Assembly (NCBI GenBank): GCA_944324075.1
Contig: CALUUZ010000004.1
Location: 62,001 to 126,000, forward strand
Origin: Candidatus Mailhella excrementigallinarum
Lineage (GTDB): Bacteria; Desulfobacterota; Desulfovibrionia; Desulfovibrionales; Desulfovibrionaceae
Direction of reading: 5' to 3'
DNA: 64,000 nt
A program made the position numbers and the translations under genes. The notes under the pieces were generated by a model. The model saw only the letters and a list, made by a program, of their open reading frames with translations, ran no database searches and was not told the DNA's origin. Positions 26,260 to 35,518 of this stretch are shown one piece after another (position 1 is the first letter of the stretch; the number at the start of each line of letters is the position of its first letter).

Positions 26260-27108
26260 ATGCAGAATGCGGCGCATGCCTATTTGCAGACCCAGGTGGG
26301 AACCACCGGACGCGGCGAAATTATCGTCATGCTGTACGACGGCGCACTCCGTTTTCTGGCTCAGGCCAGGGAAAAAATGGAAGCCCGGGATATGGCGGGC
26401 AAAGGTATGCTTATCTCCCGTGCGCTCGATATCATCAACGAGCTTGACAGCAGCCTGAACATGGAAGCAGGCGGAGAACTCGCCCAGAATCTGCATAACC
26501 TGTATTTCCTGTGCAACACCAGACTGCTTCAGGCCAATCTCAAGCTGGACACGGCAAGGCTGGACAGCGTGGTGGAAATTCTGACCGGTCTGCGCAGCGC
26601 TTTTGCGGAAATCCTGCATACGCCGGAGGCTCAGGCCGCATGCGCCCGAATGGGTGCGCAGAAACCGGCCACGCAACAGGCGGCCGCGCCGCTGCCTGCG
26701 GGAAGAATCCAGCAGACCCCCTCGATAAACAGGAACATGGCCGCAAGCCTCTACAGCAGGCAGGCAGGATTCAGGCCGTCCGCTCCCGCTGCGGGACTAA
26801 GCGCACCCATTCTGCCACCTCAACTCGGCTTCCCCAAACAGAACAGCAATGACGGAGCGGCGGTTCCATCCCCCACATCTCCCGAGTCCACCATCGTTTC
26901 TCCCGCGTCTGCTTCGGCCGCGTCAGAACAGCAGTCTCCATCTCCCGCTTCCCCGTCTTCTCAGGCCGCCCCCTCGCGGAACCCCGCCCCTCAGCCGCTC
27001 CAGACACGGAATTCGGAAGAAGGGCAGAAATCCGTCAGCCTTCGCCTCGGCGGAGGATTTGCGGGCAGAAAACTCGCCGGATACGGAAAGCTGCTGCAGA
27101 ATAAATAG
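26260..27108 (+). CDS. fliS: Flagellin export chaperone FliS with a long disordered C-terminal extension
   Basis: FliS binds the C-terminus of flagellin in the cytoplasm and stops premature polymerisation. Residues 1 to about 122 form the helical FliS domain (AHAYLQTQV, IIVMLYDGALRFL, LYFLCNTRLLQANL). Residues about 125-282 are an Ala/Pro/Ser/Gln-rich tail with no fold I recognise, ending in a basic Gly-rich stretch. Typical FliS has about 130 residues, so the tail more than doubles it. ATG at 26260 is chosen over 26239 because AAGGAG sits eight bases ahead of it. Confidence 0.85.
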   Translation: MQNAAHAYLQTQVGTTGRGEIIVMLYDGALRFLAQAREKMEARDMAGKGMLISRALDIINELDSSLNMEAGGELAQNLHNLYFLCNTRLLQANLKLDTARLDSVVEILTGLRSAFAEILHTPEAQAACARMGAQKPATQQAAAPLPAGRIQQTPSINRNMAASLYSRQAGFRPSAPAAGLSAPILPPQLGFPKQNSNDGAAVPSPTSPESTIVSPASASAASEQQSPSPASPSSQAAPSRNPAPQPLQTRNSEEGQKSVSLRLGGGFAGRKLAGYGKLLQNK

Positions 27109-27148
27109 GAAGACTCCCGTGTTCTGGCCGAGAGCCGGATACCCCTGA

Positions 27149-27313
27149 AGTGTTTTGCTCTTGAAAATATCTGCCGGCAGGACCCTGCGCTCCGGCCGCA
27201 GGTTTCACGCCGTCGCCGGAGCTTTACGCCGCAAGTGAATTGCGCCTGCTCCAGCGGCGCGGCGGAGTCTCGCTTCGCTTGACTCCGGGAGCATTTTCAA
27301 AACGAAAGTGCTC
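27149..27313 (+). repeat. Family A element, copy 5
   Basis: Forward copy from AGTGTTTTGCTCTTGAAAAT to the right terminus, GCATTTTCAAAACGAAAGTG ending in CTC. It is followed directly by TA. The core hairpin is shortened (GCCGCAAGTGAATTGCG, then divergent). Confidence 0.8.
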
Positions 27314-27523
27314 TAACTGTTGCAGCTTTCGTGTTCCGCCGCGTATGTATTCCATCCGGAAGCCTTCCGGAATGTTCCCCGCATGCCGGAATCGGCTCTC
27401 CTGCTTGCGCGTCTTATCATGCCGGGGCCACCTTGAACGGATTCATGGCAGAAAATGCTGTTCAACATCTGTGCCATGACTGCCCTGTTCCGTGTTTTTC
27501 AGCATCATGATCAGCAACGCCCC

Positions 27524-27699
27524 GGCATTTCGCTCTTGAAATGCCTTGCGGAGTCAAACAGGGCGAGACTCCGCCGCGATGCCCCCTTCTCCGGTGTCGC
27601 CGCAATTCACTTGCGGCATCAGGCTCAGGCTTCAGGCGTGAAACCTGCGAGCCGGAACATGGGCCAGGGCCGCAGGATATTTTCAAAGGAAAAACGCTC
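27524..27699 (-). repeat. Family A element, copy 6
   Basis: Reverse copy with both termini: GGCATTTCGCTCTTGAAATG at one end and GATATTTTCAAAGGAAAAAC then GCTC at the other. The core is GCCGCAATTCACTTGCGGC, with the GGCGTGAAACCTGCGAGCCG block complete. Confidence 0.8.
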
Positions 27700-27930
27700 T
27701 GCGATGAATCCGGTTTTCTCCGCCATATTCCGTTGAAATCCGAACCGCCGAACATTGACATGACCCCGATTCCCTGCCAGAAAATCTGCTGGCCCCTGCG
27801 GAACGCATCTTCCCGCAGCCTTCCCGGAAATACGGCGGGCCCCTTTTTCATGCGTGGCGCACCCTGAACATGCGGCGCAGCCCCCCGACGGGCGCCCCGC
27901 AGGACATACAGGCATGAACAGCAGAGCAGG

Positions 27931-28004
27931 CGACGGCTTCAGGCGTGGAACCTGCGAATCAGGAACGGAGTCTGGCTGGCAGACAGGTCAACAGCAGAAT
28001 GCTC
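27931..28004 (-). repeat. Family A element, copy 7 (decayed)
   Basis: Reverse partial copy: GGCTTCAGGCGTGGAACCTG, a CTGGCTGGCAGACAGG block and the terminus CAGAATGCTCC. It lies about 120 bases ahead of tyrS. Confidence 0.55.
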
Positions 28005-28127
28005 CGGCTTCTGAAAGGCAAACAGTCATGGCGCGGTTTATGAAAACAGGGATGAGTCTCGTCCGCCCGGTCCCGGAAACAGTTTCAAGCAGAAAGGGTT
28101 CCAAAATTTTTTGCAAGGAGAATATCG

Positions 28128-29321
28128 GTGACCATTGATGACCAAATCAAGCTTATCCGCCGCGGAGCAGTCGATCTCATCAGCGAGGAAGATCTGCGTA
28201 AAAAACTTGCCCGCGACAAGCCCCTCAATATCAAGCTCGGCGCCGATCCCACCGCTCCGGATCTGCACCTCGGGCACACCGTCATTATCCGCAAGCTGCG
28301 CCATTTCCAGGATTTGGGTCATACTGTCACCTTTCTCATCGGTGATTTCACCGGCATGATCGGCGATCCTTCCGGCCGTTCCGAGACCCGCCCCGCTCTT
28401 ACTCCCGAACAGGTAAAGGCGAATGCGGAAACATACAAGCAGCAGATTTTCAAGATTCTCGATCCGGAAAAAACCGTGCTGGACTTCAACTCCCGCTGGC
28501 ATGGAGCCATGAGTTCGGTGGACTTCATCCGCCTTGGTTCCCACATGACGCTGGCCCGCATGCTGGAGCGCGACGATTTCGCCAAACGCTACCGTGAAGA
28601 ACGTCCCATCGCCCTGCACGAACTTTATTATCCTCTTCTTCAGGGCTATGATTCGGTCGCGCTGCATACTGACGTGGAACTCGGAGGGACGGATCAGACC
28701 TTCAATCTTCTGGTAGGCCGTACCCTGCAGGGGCACTATGGCCAGGAGCCTCAGTGCGTGCTGACCATGCCGCTGCTGGAAGGACTGGACGGCGTGCGCA
28801 AGATGAGCAAATCCTACGGCAACTATATCGGCATCGCGGAACCCGCCGCCGATCAGTTCGGCAAGGCCATGTCCATTTCCGACGATCTGATGTGGAAATA
28901 TTATGAACTGCTTTCAGACAAAAGTCTGGAAGAGATCGCAGACATGCGCCGCCGCGTCGGCGATGGCGCGCTTCATCCCAAGCTGGCGAAAGAAGAGCTG
29001 GCCATGGAAATCGTGCGCCGCTATCATGGGGAGGAAGCCGCCCTGAACGCGCGGGAAGGCTTCAATGCCGTATTCGCCAGAGGCGGAGTTCCGGACGATG
29101 CTCCCTCCTGGGTCTGTTCCTGCGGGGAAGGCAGCGCCCCTGCCGCCTTCCTGGCCGACTCCGGTCTTGCCGCTTCGCGCGGCGAGGCCAAGCGGCTTGT
29201 CGCACAGGGGTCTTTGTCCATTAATGACGAACGCTGGAACGACGCGCTTTCCCCCCTGCCTGCCGGGGAATATACCGTCAAGCTGGGCAAGAAACGTTTT
29301 CTGCTTCTCAACGTGAAATAG
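28128..29321 (+). CDS. tyrS: Tyrosyl-tRNA synthetase
   Basis: A 397-residue class I aminoacyl-tRNA synthetase charging tRNA-Tyr. It shows the HIGH-type motif (HLGH, about residue 46), the tyrosine-binding and dimer regions ([31 protein letters not shown]), the KMSKS loop (about 226-230) and a C-terminal S4 RNA-binding domain ([15 protein letters not shown]). The start is GTG at 28128, set by AAGGAG seven bases upstream. It is a single-gene unit with a terminator after it. Confidence 0.97.
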   Translation: MTIDDQIKLIRRGAVDLISEEDLRKKLARDKPLNIKLGADPTAPDLHLGHTVIIRKLRHFQDLGHTVTFLIGDFTGMIGDPSGRSETRPALTPEQVKANAETYKQQIFKILDPEKTVLDFNSRWHGAMSSVDFIRLGSHMTLARMLERDDFAKRYREERPIALHELYYPLLQGYDSVALHTDVELGGTDQTFNLLVGRTLQGHYGQEPQCVLTMPLLEGLDGVRKMSKSYGNYIGIAEPAADQFGKAMSISDDLMWKYYELLSDKSLEEIADMRRRVGDGALHPKLAKEELAMEIVRRYHGEEAALNAREGFNAVFARGGVPDDAPSWVCSCGEGSAPAAFLADSGLAASRGEAKRLVAQGSLSINDERWNDALSPLPAGEYTVKLGKKRFLLLNVK

Positions 29322-29340
29322 ACTTTGCATCTTCACTCGC

Positions 29341-29380
29341 AAAGGCCGGGCCGGGAGCATCCGCTTCCGGCCCGGCCTTT
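29341..29380 (+). terminator. Terminator of tyrS
   Basis: AAAGGCCGGGCCGG and CCGGCCCGGCCTTT form a perfect 14-bp stem with a 12-base loop, 20 bases after the stop. The trailing TTTGTG is a weak U-run. Confidence 0.75.
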
Positions 29381-29423
29381 GTGCTGGCGCATTCATGTCA
29401 GAAAACCATGTGAGAGGCAATAT

Positions 29424-29602
29424 GTTTCAATCCACAGTCGCCCCATCCGTCGACTGACTGAAGCAGCCGACGGACAGAGGTCGTGCGCATTGCCCCTCCC
29501 TTCAGGGAGGGGGTACGGAAAAGGATTTCATCGGCTTCGCCGTCGTGTCAACCACTCTTTTCCCCCTGAGGGGGGGCTCAAACCATAAAGGAATTTTTGA
29601 TG
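29424..29602 (+). repeat. Family C repeat, copy 2
   Basis: Nearly full-length match to the copy at 18827-19007, starting with the same GTTTCAATCCACAGTCGCCC and ending GGAATTTTTGATGA. The central hairpin here is GCCCCTCCCTTCAGGGAGGG. It sits between tyrS and a family A copy. Confidence 0.75.
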
Positions 29603-29624
29603 AACAGGCATGGGGATATTGCGG

Positions 29625-29793
29625 CTTCAAAATGCTCCAGAAGTCGAGCAGCGCGGGACTCCGCCGCGACGCCCCCTTCTCCGGCGTCACCGCAATTCAC
29701 TTGCGGCGTAAGGCTTCGGCTTCAGGCGTGAAATCACCTGCGTGCCGGAACATAGGATCCTGACTGGCAGATATTTTCGAGAGCAAAACGTTC
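29625..29793 (-). repeat. Family A element, copy 8
   Basis: Reverse copy with TTCAAAATGCTCC at one end and GATATTTTCGAGAGCAAAAC then GTTC at the other. The core is ACCGCAATTCACTTGCGGCG. It stops 16 bases from the stop of the glycosyltransferase gene on the other strand. Confidence 0.8.
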
Positions 29794-29809
29794 TGGATAT
29801 TTCGGTGTG

Positions 29810-31612
29810 CTAGCGGGAACCGAACACCTGTTTCAGCGTCGCCAGCATGACGCGCAGCCTGGCTTCCCATGTATGGCAGGCCAGTACGCGTTTCCGTCCC
29901 GCAGCGGCGACCCTGCGTCGCGCATCGGGATGAGCGAGCCACCAGCGGATGAGTTCCGGCACTTCGCCAGGTTCGCGGTAACAGACGATTTCCTTCCCCG
30001 GCTCGAACAGCTCATCCATCTGCTCCCGCCAGTCCGTGAGAACAAACGCTCCTGCGGCGGGAACGTCGAACACGCGCTGATTGACCGCTCCCTTCATCTG
30101 CATGCTTGTCGTATTGAAATTGATATCGCAGAAAGGATACAGCCGGGGAAGCTCATCGTAATAGGCCAAGGGCGGATGCCAGCGCCAGGGGCGGTGTTCG
30201 TGCCGCAGGTTGATCTTCCAGCCGTCATCTCCAATGATGAGAGGGATCACATCATTTTTTCCAGCCGGATCTTCCGGAGCGGCGTCAAACAGCGCGCGGA
30301 CGCACGCGGCCCGGTACTGCCGTGTGGCTTCCCATGTAAGCATGGTTTCATAGGCAAGCCGCGCCTCCATGTCCGGCAATCCGTCATACGCCTCCGCCAG
30401 ATGCGGAGAAAAGGCGCGGATGAAATCACGAACGGATCGCTCCGGGGAGCGGGTAAAGGCTTCGGCTACCTTGCGGTAATTCCGCAGCAACGCAGCGGGA
30501 GGACGCCCCTTTTCCATACGTTTGGCGACCTTGTAAACCATGGAATTACCCACAAAGGAAACAGCGGAGCGCAGCCCTTCCAACGGCGCGGCGTCCGGAC
30601 GGAAACGCGTGGGGTCCGTCCCGAGAGGGAGATGGAATACGTGAGAAAAGCCCTGTTTCCGAAGCGAATCGATATTGTCGCGATCCCAGGTAAAAATTGC
30701 CATCCAGGGGCTGGACAATCCCCGGTACAGGTGCAGAACCAGATGAGGATTATCCACAAACCATGAAACGAGCGGCAGTTCCAGCTTCGCCAGAAGTTCG
30801 GTGAGAACGCCCTCCCGATCCACCCCGAGATGATTCAGGGTAAGCACGGCGTCAGGTCGGAATTCCAGCGCCTCGCGCAGCAGCGACTTGACGAAATCCT
30901 CGCTGGATATTTCGTCACTTTCCAGCGTGAGGGTACGCTGTCTGACGCCGATGCGCCCACAGGCTGCCGCCACTTCTCCCACCAGAAAATAACGGCTGGT
31001 GATCAGCAGAAGACGCGGCATATCGTCACGAAAGCGCGGCTGGCGGGCCTTCCCCCAGAAGTCGAATTTCCGGCTGGCTTCCAGATGTTTCCGCAGGGAA
31101 CCGTACCATGCCCGATCCAGACGCATGTAAAAAGGATGCGGCAAAGGAAGAAACGGCGCTCCTCCCCGGGCTTCCTGCCAGCGGGAAAGTTCTTTCAGCG
31201 CGCGTCCGGCGCCTTCTTCGCCCGACGCTCCTTCCACAAAAAACACGCGGGGATCAGCCAGCAGATCGGCAAGACCGGGGCGTACGATCTCTGCAAGCGC
31301 GCGCTCCTTGTCCACCACCGCCACCGGCCCGGCATGACGGGTCAGCAAGGCGCGCAGGGCATGCCCCATACCCAGCCCGAGCAATACGGGAAGCACTTCC
31401 TGTCCGGCCTGATCCATCGGAGCAAGCACCGCCTCCTCGCGCGCGGGGCCGCCGGGGCCGAGCATGCGCAGCGGCAGAGAACCGGAGCGAAGAATCTCGA
31501 TATCAACGGGATTTCCCTTTTCGTCTCCAATAATCCTGATATCCGCGGACATCATGGGAGCATTTGCCTCCTCGCGCGGCAGATCGGGAGAAATACCCTG
31601 CTTCAGCAACAT
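29810..31612 (-). CDS. CgeB-family glycosyltransferase-like protein
   Basis: A 600-residue cytoplasmic protein resembling the DUF3880/CgeB group of GT-B glycosyltransferases. The second half contains SWFVDNPHLVLHL, FHLPLGTDPTRFRP and, near the C-terminus, VNQRVFDVPAAGAFVLTDWR and EIVCYREPGEVPELI, which form the usual nucleotide-sugar end of the fold. The first 190 residues are an added domain without a clear match. ATG at 31612 is preferred (GGAGG five bases ahead) over one at 31624. It overlaps the end of ispDF. Relatives in Desulfovibrio often lie near flagellar genes, so flagellin glycosylation is possible but unproven. Confidence 0.75.
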   Translation of the reverse strand: MLLKQGISPDLPREEANAPMMSADIRIIGDEKGNPVDIEILRSGSLPLRMLGPGGPAREEAVLAPMDQAGQEVLPVLLGLGMGHALRALLTRHAGPVAVVDKERALAEIVRPGLADLLADPRVFFVEGASGEEGAGRALKELSRWQEARGGAPFLPLPHPFYMRLDRAWYGSLRKHLEASRKFDFWGKARQPRFRDDMPRLLLITSRYFLVGEVAAACGRIGVRQRTLTLESDEISSEDFVKSLLREALEFRPDAVLTLNHLGVDREGVLTELLAKLELPLVSWFVDNPHLVLHLYRGLSSPWMAIFTWDRDNIDSLRKQGFSHVFHLPLGTDPTRFRPDAAPLEGLRSAVSFVGNSMVYKVAKRMEKGRPPAALLRNYRKVAEAFTRSPERSVRDFIRAFSPHLAEAYDGLPDMEARLAYETMLTWEATRQYRAACVRALFDAAPEDPAGKNDVIPLIIGDDGWKINLRHEHRPWRWHPPLAYYDELPRLYPFCDINFNTTSMQMKGAVNQRVFDVPAAGAFVLTDWREQMDELFEPGKEIVCYREPGEVPELIRWWLAHPDARRRVAAAGRKRVLACHTWEARLRVMLATLKQVFGSR

Positions 31613-32862
31613 TCCTCCCTCCATGCGCCGCTTTCCTCGCGCAGCCCCATGACCATGGCGGCGGCCTTGATGCCCCGGACTTCTCCGGTGAAGCCCAGCC
31701 CCTCTTCCGTTGTGGCCTTGAAATTGACGTGCCCGAGAGGCAGACGCAGCAACCGGGCCACATTTCTGACAATTTCCCCGGCATGGGGCGCCAGTTTCGG
31801 TTTCTGGGCAATGACGGTCAAATCCGCGTGCGTCACTCTTATCCCGGATTTTGCGGCCTTATCCAGCACATGTTCCAGCATGAGCGAGGATGACGCGTTT
31901 TCCCAGCGAGGGTCGCTGTCGGGAAACATGCGTCCGATATCCCCTCCTCCCATGCAGCCGAGTATGGCGTCCATCAGCGCGTGCAGCAGGACGTCGCCGT
32001 CGGAATGCGCGACGATGCCGAGGTTTGCCCCTTCCGGGCAAGGGATGGATATGCCGCCGATGCGCAAGGGCCGGATTCCCCCGTAGCGGTGAACATCATA
32101 GCCCCAGCCGCAGCAGGGCTGCTTTTCCCCGTTTTCGCGCAGCATCTCCAGATCCTCCGGGAGTGTGATTTTGCGGTTTCCCTCATCGCCGTCCACAATC
32201 AGCACGGCCCGCCCGCAGCGCTCAAGAAGAGACGCATCATCAGTCACCTCCCAGCCTTCGGCGTCGGCCCGGGCGTGGGCAAGGCGCAGAACGTCTGCAC
32301 GGAACGCCTGAGGCGTCTGCACGGCACGCAACCGTGTGCGATCCGGCGTACATGCGGCCAGCACACCATGTGCCGTGACGGAAACTTCCTTGACCGTATC
32401 TGTCAGCGGCAGGCCGGGAATCACTCCGTCAATATCGTTCCGTTTCAGCAGCGGTGCGGCTGTGCGCGTTACAAGAGCAGGGCTGAGAAAGGGACGCGCC
32501 GCGTCATGAACCAGCACTACCCCGCACGAGGCAGGCAGCACTTCAAGCCCGCTGCGTACGGAATCCTGACGCCGGAAACCGCCCGCCTGAATGATGAGAG
32601 GAACACCGGGATGACGCCTTTCAACAAGAATCTGCGCCTCCCTGCGTGCCGACTCCAGCAAATCGGGCGGAAATACGAGCACAATGCCGTGCATGAGAGG
32701 AACCGAGGCCAGCACGGCGACGGAATGCCACCAGAGGGGCGCGCCCTTCCAGGAAAGAAACTGCTTGGCGGCAGCGCCGCGCGCGGCGCAGGCCCCGGCC
32801 AGACGCTCTCCGCGTCCGGCTGCCAGTAAAATGGACCAGCATTCGTGGGTTTGTTCAGCCAT
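31603..32862 (-). CDS. ispDF: Bifunctional MEP-pathway enzyme IspD-IspF
   Basis: A 419-residue fusion carrying two non-consecutive steps of isoprenoid synthesis. Residues 1 to about 240 are 2-C-methyl-D-erythritol 4-phosphate cytidylyltransferase (ILLAAGRGERLA, VLVHDAARPFLS, VQTPQAFRADVL). Residues about 255-415 are MECDP synthase (GWGYDVHRYGG with the metal-binding Asp and His, GIVAHSDGDVLLHALMDAIL, INFKATTEEGLGF-like VNFKATTEEGLGF). The start at 32862 follows the first clear IspD residues; the longer open frame upstream is not conserved-looking. The gene shares ten bases with the downstream glycosyltransferase start. Confidence 0.95.
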   Translation of the reverse strand: MAEQTHECWSILLAAGRGERLAGACAARGAAAKQFLSWKGAPLWWHSVAVLASVPLMHGIVLVFPPDLLESARREAQILVERRHPGVPLIIQAGGFRRQDSVRSGLEVLPASCGVVLVHDAARPFLSPALVTRTAAPLLKRNDIDGVIPGLPLTDTVKEVSVTAHGVLAACTPDRTRLRAVQTPQAFRADVLRLAHARADAEGWEVTDDASLLERCGRAVLIVDGDEGNRKITLPEDLEMLRENGEKQPCCGWGYDVHRYGGIRPLRIGGISIPCPEGANLGIVAHSDGDVLLHALMDAILGCMGGGDIGRMFPDSDPRWENASSSLMLEHVLDKAAKSGIRVTHADLTVIAQKPKLAPHAGEIVRNVARLLRLPLGHVNFKATTEEGLGFTGEVRGIKAAAMVMGLREESGAWREECC

Positions 32863-32896
32863 GATGCGCCCGCCAGGGTTGAAAGCACCGTAAGGC

Positions 32897-32957
32897 GCCG
32901 GGGCGATGTGCCCCGGCCCGGGGGCTGCAGACAAAGTCCGCAGCCCCGAAACTCGCG
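32897..32957. repeat. Two strong hairpins ahead of ispDF
   Basis: GCCGGGGC/GCCCCGGC (32897-32918) and GGGGCTGC...GCAGCCCC (about 32931-32957) are adjacent perfect stems in the spacer between rnpB and ispDF. The first has nearly the same stem as the hairpin after rnpB at 33068-33102. Confidence 0.5.
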
Positions 32958-33067
32958 AGCAGGCCGCGGCTTGGCCGCGCCGCAAGGCGAGCGATTTCCG
33001 TGCCTTTCCGTCAAGCCGCTTTGCGGCTCAGACAGCGCAAACTCCGCAAAGCGGGGTTTGTCATCAG

Positions 33068-33102
33068 TCGGGGGGCCGGGGCAATATCGCCCCGGCCCCC
33101 CG
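33068..33102 (-). terminator. Hairpin at the 3' end of rnpB
   Basis: GGGGGGCCGGGGC pairs with GCCCCGGCCCCCC around a short AT loop, six bases beyond the RNase P RNA. No U-run is visible, so it may be a processing or stability hairpin. Confidence 0.55.
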
Positions 33103-33107
33103 CAAGG

Positions 33108-33472
33108 TTTCGGGAGTCGGACTGTAAGCCGGGTTCTGTTCCCCGCTCTGAAGCGGAGCGGCCGTCATTCCTCTAGGAACGCGGTTGCCCGCGCCCTCAA
33201 GCAACCTACCCGGAAACCACAGATCGGGCCGATCGGTTTCCCTATTTGGTCTTGCTTCGAATGGGGCTTGCCTGGCCTGCCGTGTCGCCACGGCAGCCGG
33301 TGGTCTCTTGCACCACCCTTTCACCCTTACCGTCATGAAGACGGCGGTCTGCTCTCTGTTGCGCTTGCCGAAGATCACTCTTCCCGGATGTTATCCGGCA
33401 TTCCGCCCTGTGAAGCCCGGACTTTCCTCCCCGCGTGGATACGCGCAGCGACGGCCCGTCCGGCTCCCGAAA
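33108..33472 (-). ncRNA. rnpB: RNase P RNA, bacterial class A
   Basis: The catalytic RNA that trims the 5' ends of precursor tRNAs. On the minus strand the universal 5' block GAGGAAAGTCCGGGCTTCAC lies near 33410-33429. The 3' block ACAGAACCCGGCTTAC lies near 33122-33137, and the P15 loop region, GGTAG-type GGGTAGGTTGCTTGAGGGC, is near 33200. The two ends pair as helix P1 (TTTCGGGAGCCGGAC with GTCCGACTCCCGAAA, one mismatch), which sets the limits to within a few bases. It lies between the zinc-ribbon protein gene and ispDF. Confidence 0.95.
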
Positions 33473-33519
33473 CATGAAACGCCTGCCGCATCTGCGGCCA
33501 GACGCATGATTCCGCTGTC

Positions 33520-34302
33520 CTACGCCCCTTCGTCCTCGAAGAAATGCTGCGCCGGTTTGGGCTCGGGCCTGCTCACGGGATCGGTAAAATGCTGATCCCA
33601 GTAAATGAGGCGCTGACAGTTGGGGCAGCTCAGGATCTGCTTGCCTCGCTGAAGCTCTATGAACACCTGGGGCGGGATGGCAATATGACAGCCGCAGCAT
33701 ACTCCGTTGTCCACCGGCACGATGACAGGGTGATTGAGACGCCGGCGGATAAATTCATATCGCTTGAGCACAGGTTCCGGAACCTCTCCGCAGGTATCAT
33801 CCCGCAGTTTTTCCAGATCGGCAGATTTTGCGCGGGCTTCCGTCAGGCGGGCATCAAGATTTTCCCGCTTGACTTCCAGCTCGGCCTTGAGCGCGCCCCA
33901 GGTTTCGTCGATATCCCGCAGATTGCTTTCCTGCAGGGTGATTTCCTCCTGAATGGCCATGCGATCCTCTTCGCGGCCCCGGCTCTGGCGCTCCATATTA
34001 TCCATTTCGCGTACCACAGCCTGATATTCGCGATCGTTTTCCACCTGCATGAGCTTGCTTTTGCTCTTCTTGATGCGGGAAGACTCGCCCTCGATATCCT
34101 GCTCAATGCGCTTCTGCTGCTCGCGGAGGTGCTGAAGCTTGTCCAGAATGCGGTTGCGCAGCTCTTCCTGTTCGGCAAAACGGCGGGCAAGTTCTTCCAC
34201 TTCCTCGGGAGCCTTTCTCAGCTCCTGTTCAATGGCGTGGATGTCGTCATCCACATGCTGCAGGGCAACCAGTTTGCGGATGCGCTCAATGTGCGTATTC
34301 AC
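33520..34302 (-). CDS. Coiled-coil zinc-ribbon protein (CT398-like, CdsZ type)
   Basis: A 260-residue protein: residues about 10-180 form a long charged antiparallel coiled-coil hairpin. Residues about 200-245 form a C4 zinc ribbon with CGCH (about 204) and CPNC (about 232) followed by QRLIYW. This is the CT398-like/DUF-type zinc-ribbon family found in most bacteria; proposed roles are regulatory, and none is proven here. The start is GTG at 34302, set by GGAGGT six bases upstream. It overlaps the end of the Nif3 gene by 17 bases, so the two form an operon leading towards rnpB. Confidence 0.82.
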   Translation of the reverse strand: MNTHIERIRKLVALQHVDDDIHAIEQELRKAPEEVEELARRFAEQEELRNRILDKLQHLREQQKRIEQDIEGESSRIKKSKSKLMQVENDREYQAVVREMDNMERQSRGREEDRMAIQEEITLQESNLRDIDETWGALKAELEVKRENLDARLTEARAKSADLEKLRDDTCGEVPEPVLKRYEFIRRRLNHPVIVPVDNGVCCGCHIAIPPQVFIELQRGKQILSCPNCQRLIYWDQHFTDPVSRPEPKPAQHFFEDEGA

Positions 34303-35158
34303 GTGATACCTCCGTGGGCTCAGAAGTCAGTGTAAGGGGCGTAAAAGGGTCTCGCCCCGGAATGAAGCTGACGCGCAAGCCGTCCGCCTGTTCCCGGATC
34401 AGGGATGCGAACCGTCTTGTCATTTCCTCTTCCAGCGAAAAATGGCCGACATCAAGGGCGGCAAAAGGACGGGGAGTGCTGGTGTCGATCCACTCCAGAT
34501 CAAGAGCGGAGTGGTATTTGAAATCCCCGGTGATGTAGATGTCCGCGCCCTGCCGGAAGGCGGCCTCCGCCAGAGATGCGCCGGAGCCGGTACACAGCGC
34601 GACCCGCCGGATACGCTCGGGAAGAGTGCCTATAAGGTTCGCACGGAATGCGCCGCAAGAGGACAGCAGTTCCCCCATCTTCATGAAAAAAACTTCCGGA
34701 GCAGGGGCATCCGGCAAATCGCCCACACAGCCGAAGCCCCCCGCAATCTCCCGTCCGTCCGGCAGACGGGCCACGCCCGTGGCTTCCAGCACGCTCCGCC
34801 CGGTCAGGCCAAGTTCGTCGGACAGCCAGACCGACGGCCCGAAAGGATTGGCGTCCAAAGACGTATGCGCGGCGTAATGCGGCATGTCATGGGCCAGAAG
34901 GAGAGCCAGCGTCCGCCGGTAACCGTCCAGCCGATCGGGAAAACGTGCGGAAAGACTCAACGGGTGATGGGTAAGCAACATGTCCGCGCCAAGCCCGACA
35001 GCGGCGGAGACAACATCCGGCGCAGGATCGAGGCTGACCGCAAGGTGAAGAATCTCCGTACGGGGCGACGCAACCTGAATACCGGATTTGTCCCACGGAG
35101 CCGCCAGCGCGGGAGGGGCGGTTTCCTCAATAAGTGAAATCAGTCGAGACTGCTGCAT
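34286..35158 (-). CDS. Nif3-like dinuclear metal-centre protein
   Basis: A 290-residue member of the Nif3/YbgI/GTP cyclohydrolase I type 2 family, which forms a toroidal hexamer with a di-metal site. Metal-binding residues are visible in LLTHHPLS (about residue 70), in AAHTSLDAN (about 108) and in DVGHFSLEEE (about 246). Biochemical role is not settled; a metallohydrolase activity is likely. ATG at 35158 (MQQSRLISLI) is chosen since the family alignment begins there and AAGG lies just ahead; the open frame extends further upstream without similarity. Confidence 0.88.
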   Translation of the reverse strand: MQQSRLISLIEETAPPALAAPWDKSGIQVASPRTEILHLAVSLDPAPDVVSAAVGLGADMLLTHHPLSLSARFPDRLDGYRRTLALLLAHDMPHYAAHTSLDANPFGPSVWLSDELGLTGRSVLEATGVARLPDGREIAGGFGCVGDLPDAPAPEVFFMKMGELLSSCGAFRANLIGTLPERIRRVALCTGSGASLAEAAFRQGADIYITGDFKYHSALDLEWIDTSTPRPFAALDVGHFSLEEEMTRRFASLIREQADGLRVSFIPGRDPFTPLTLTSEPTEVSREYAH

Positions 35159-35518
35159 CCTGCCTTCTTCTGGCGCGTTTTTCGCCTGCCCGGCCGGGAC
35201 GGCGTGACCGGCGTAACCAGCCTGCAAACGTTTTTGTTTAGACATTGCCGGCCGGGAAGTCAAGAGAGCCTTTCTTTCTCCGATGAACCGGCAGCCGCCT
35301 GTTCCGGCTTCTCTTGTAATTTGGGAACAGTCTGCTAAAAGGGGACGGTCAGCGGTGATACGCCAGACCCCGCAGGATCAGGGCTTTTCCGCCGTCCGAC
35401 ATTTTCCGCTTGAAAGGCACGGGCCGTTTTCCCTGCCGGGATGCCGCCAGAGAAAACGCCGCGAAGAATCCCGAGGGGGGAGTATTCGCGCACTTCACTT
35501 TTTTGCGAGGAGGTTTTC
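35159..35518. other. Spacer with possible promoter and structured leader of the BMP transporter operon
   Basis: No gene. TTGTAA near 35314 and TAAAAG near 35336 could be a weak promoter. Just downstream, GGACGG (35343-35348) pairs with CCGTCC (35393-35398) around a GC-rich interior with smaller stems, which suggests a folded 5' leader. I cannot assign it to a known riboswitch class. Confidence 0.35.

Larger units (their letters stand above)
27109..28127. other. 1-kb spacer rich in family A repeats, no gene
   Basis: Between fliS and tyrS I see no supportable coding region. The spacer holds two near-complete family A copies in opposite orientation and one decayed copy, listed separately. The stretches between them (about 27320-27520 and 27705-27925) show no recognisable gene or RNA. 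Confidence 0.6.
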
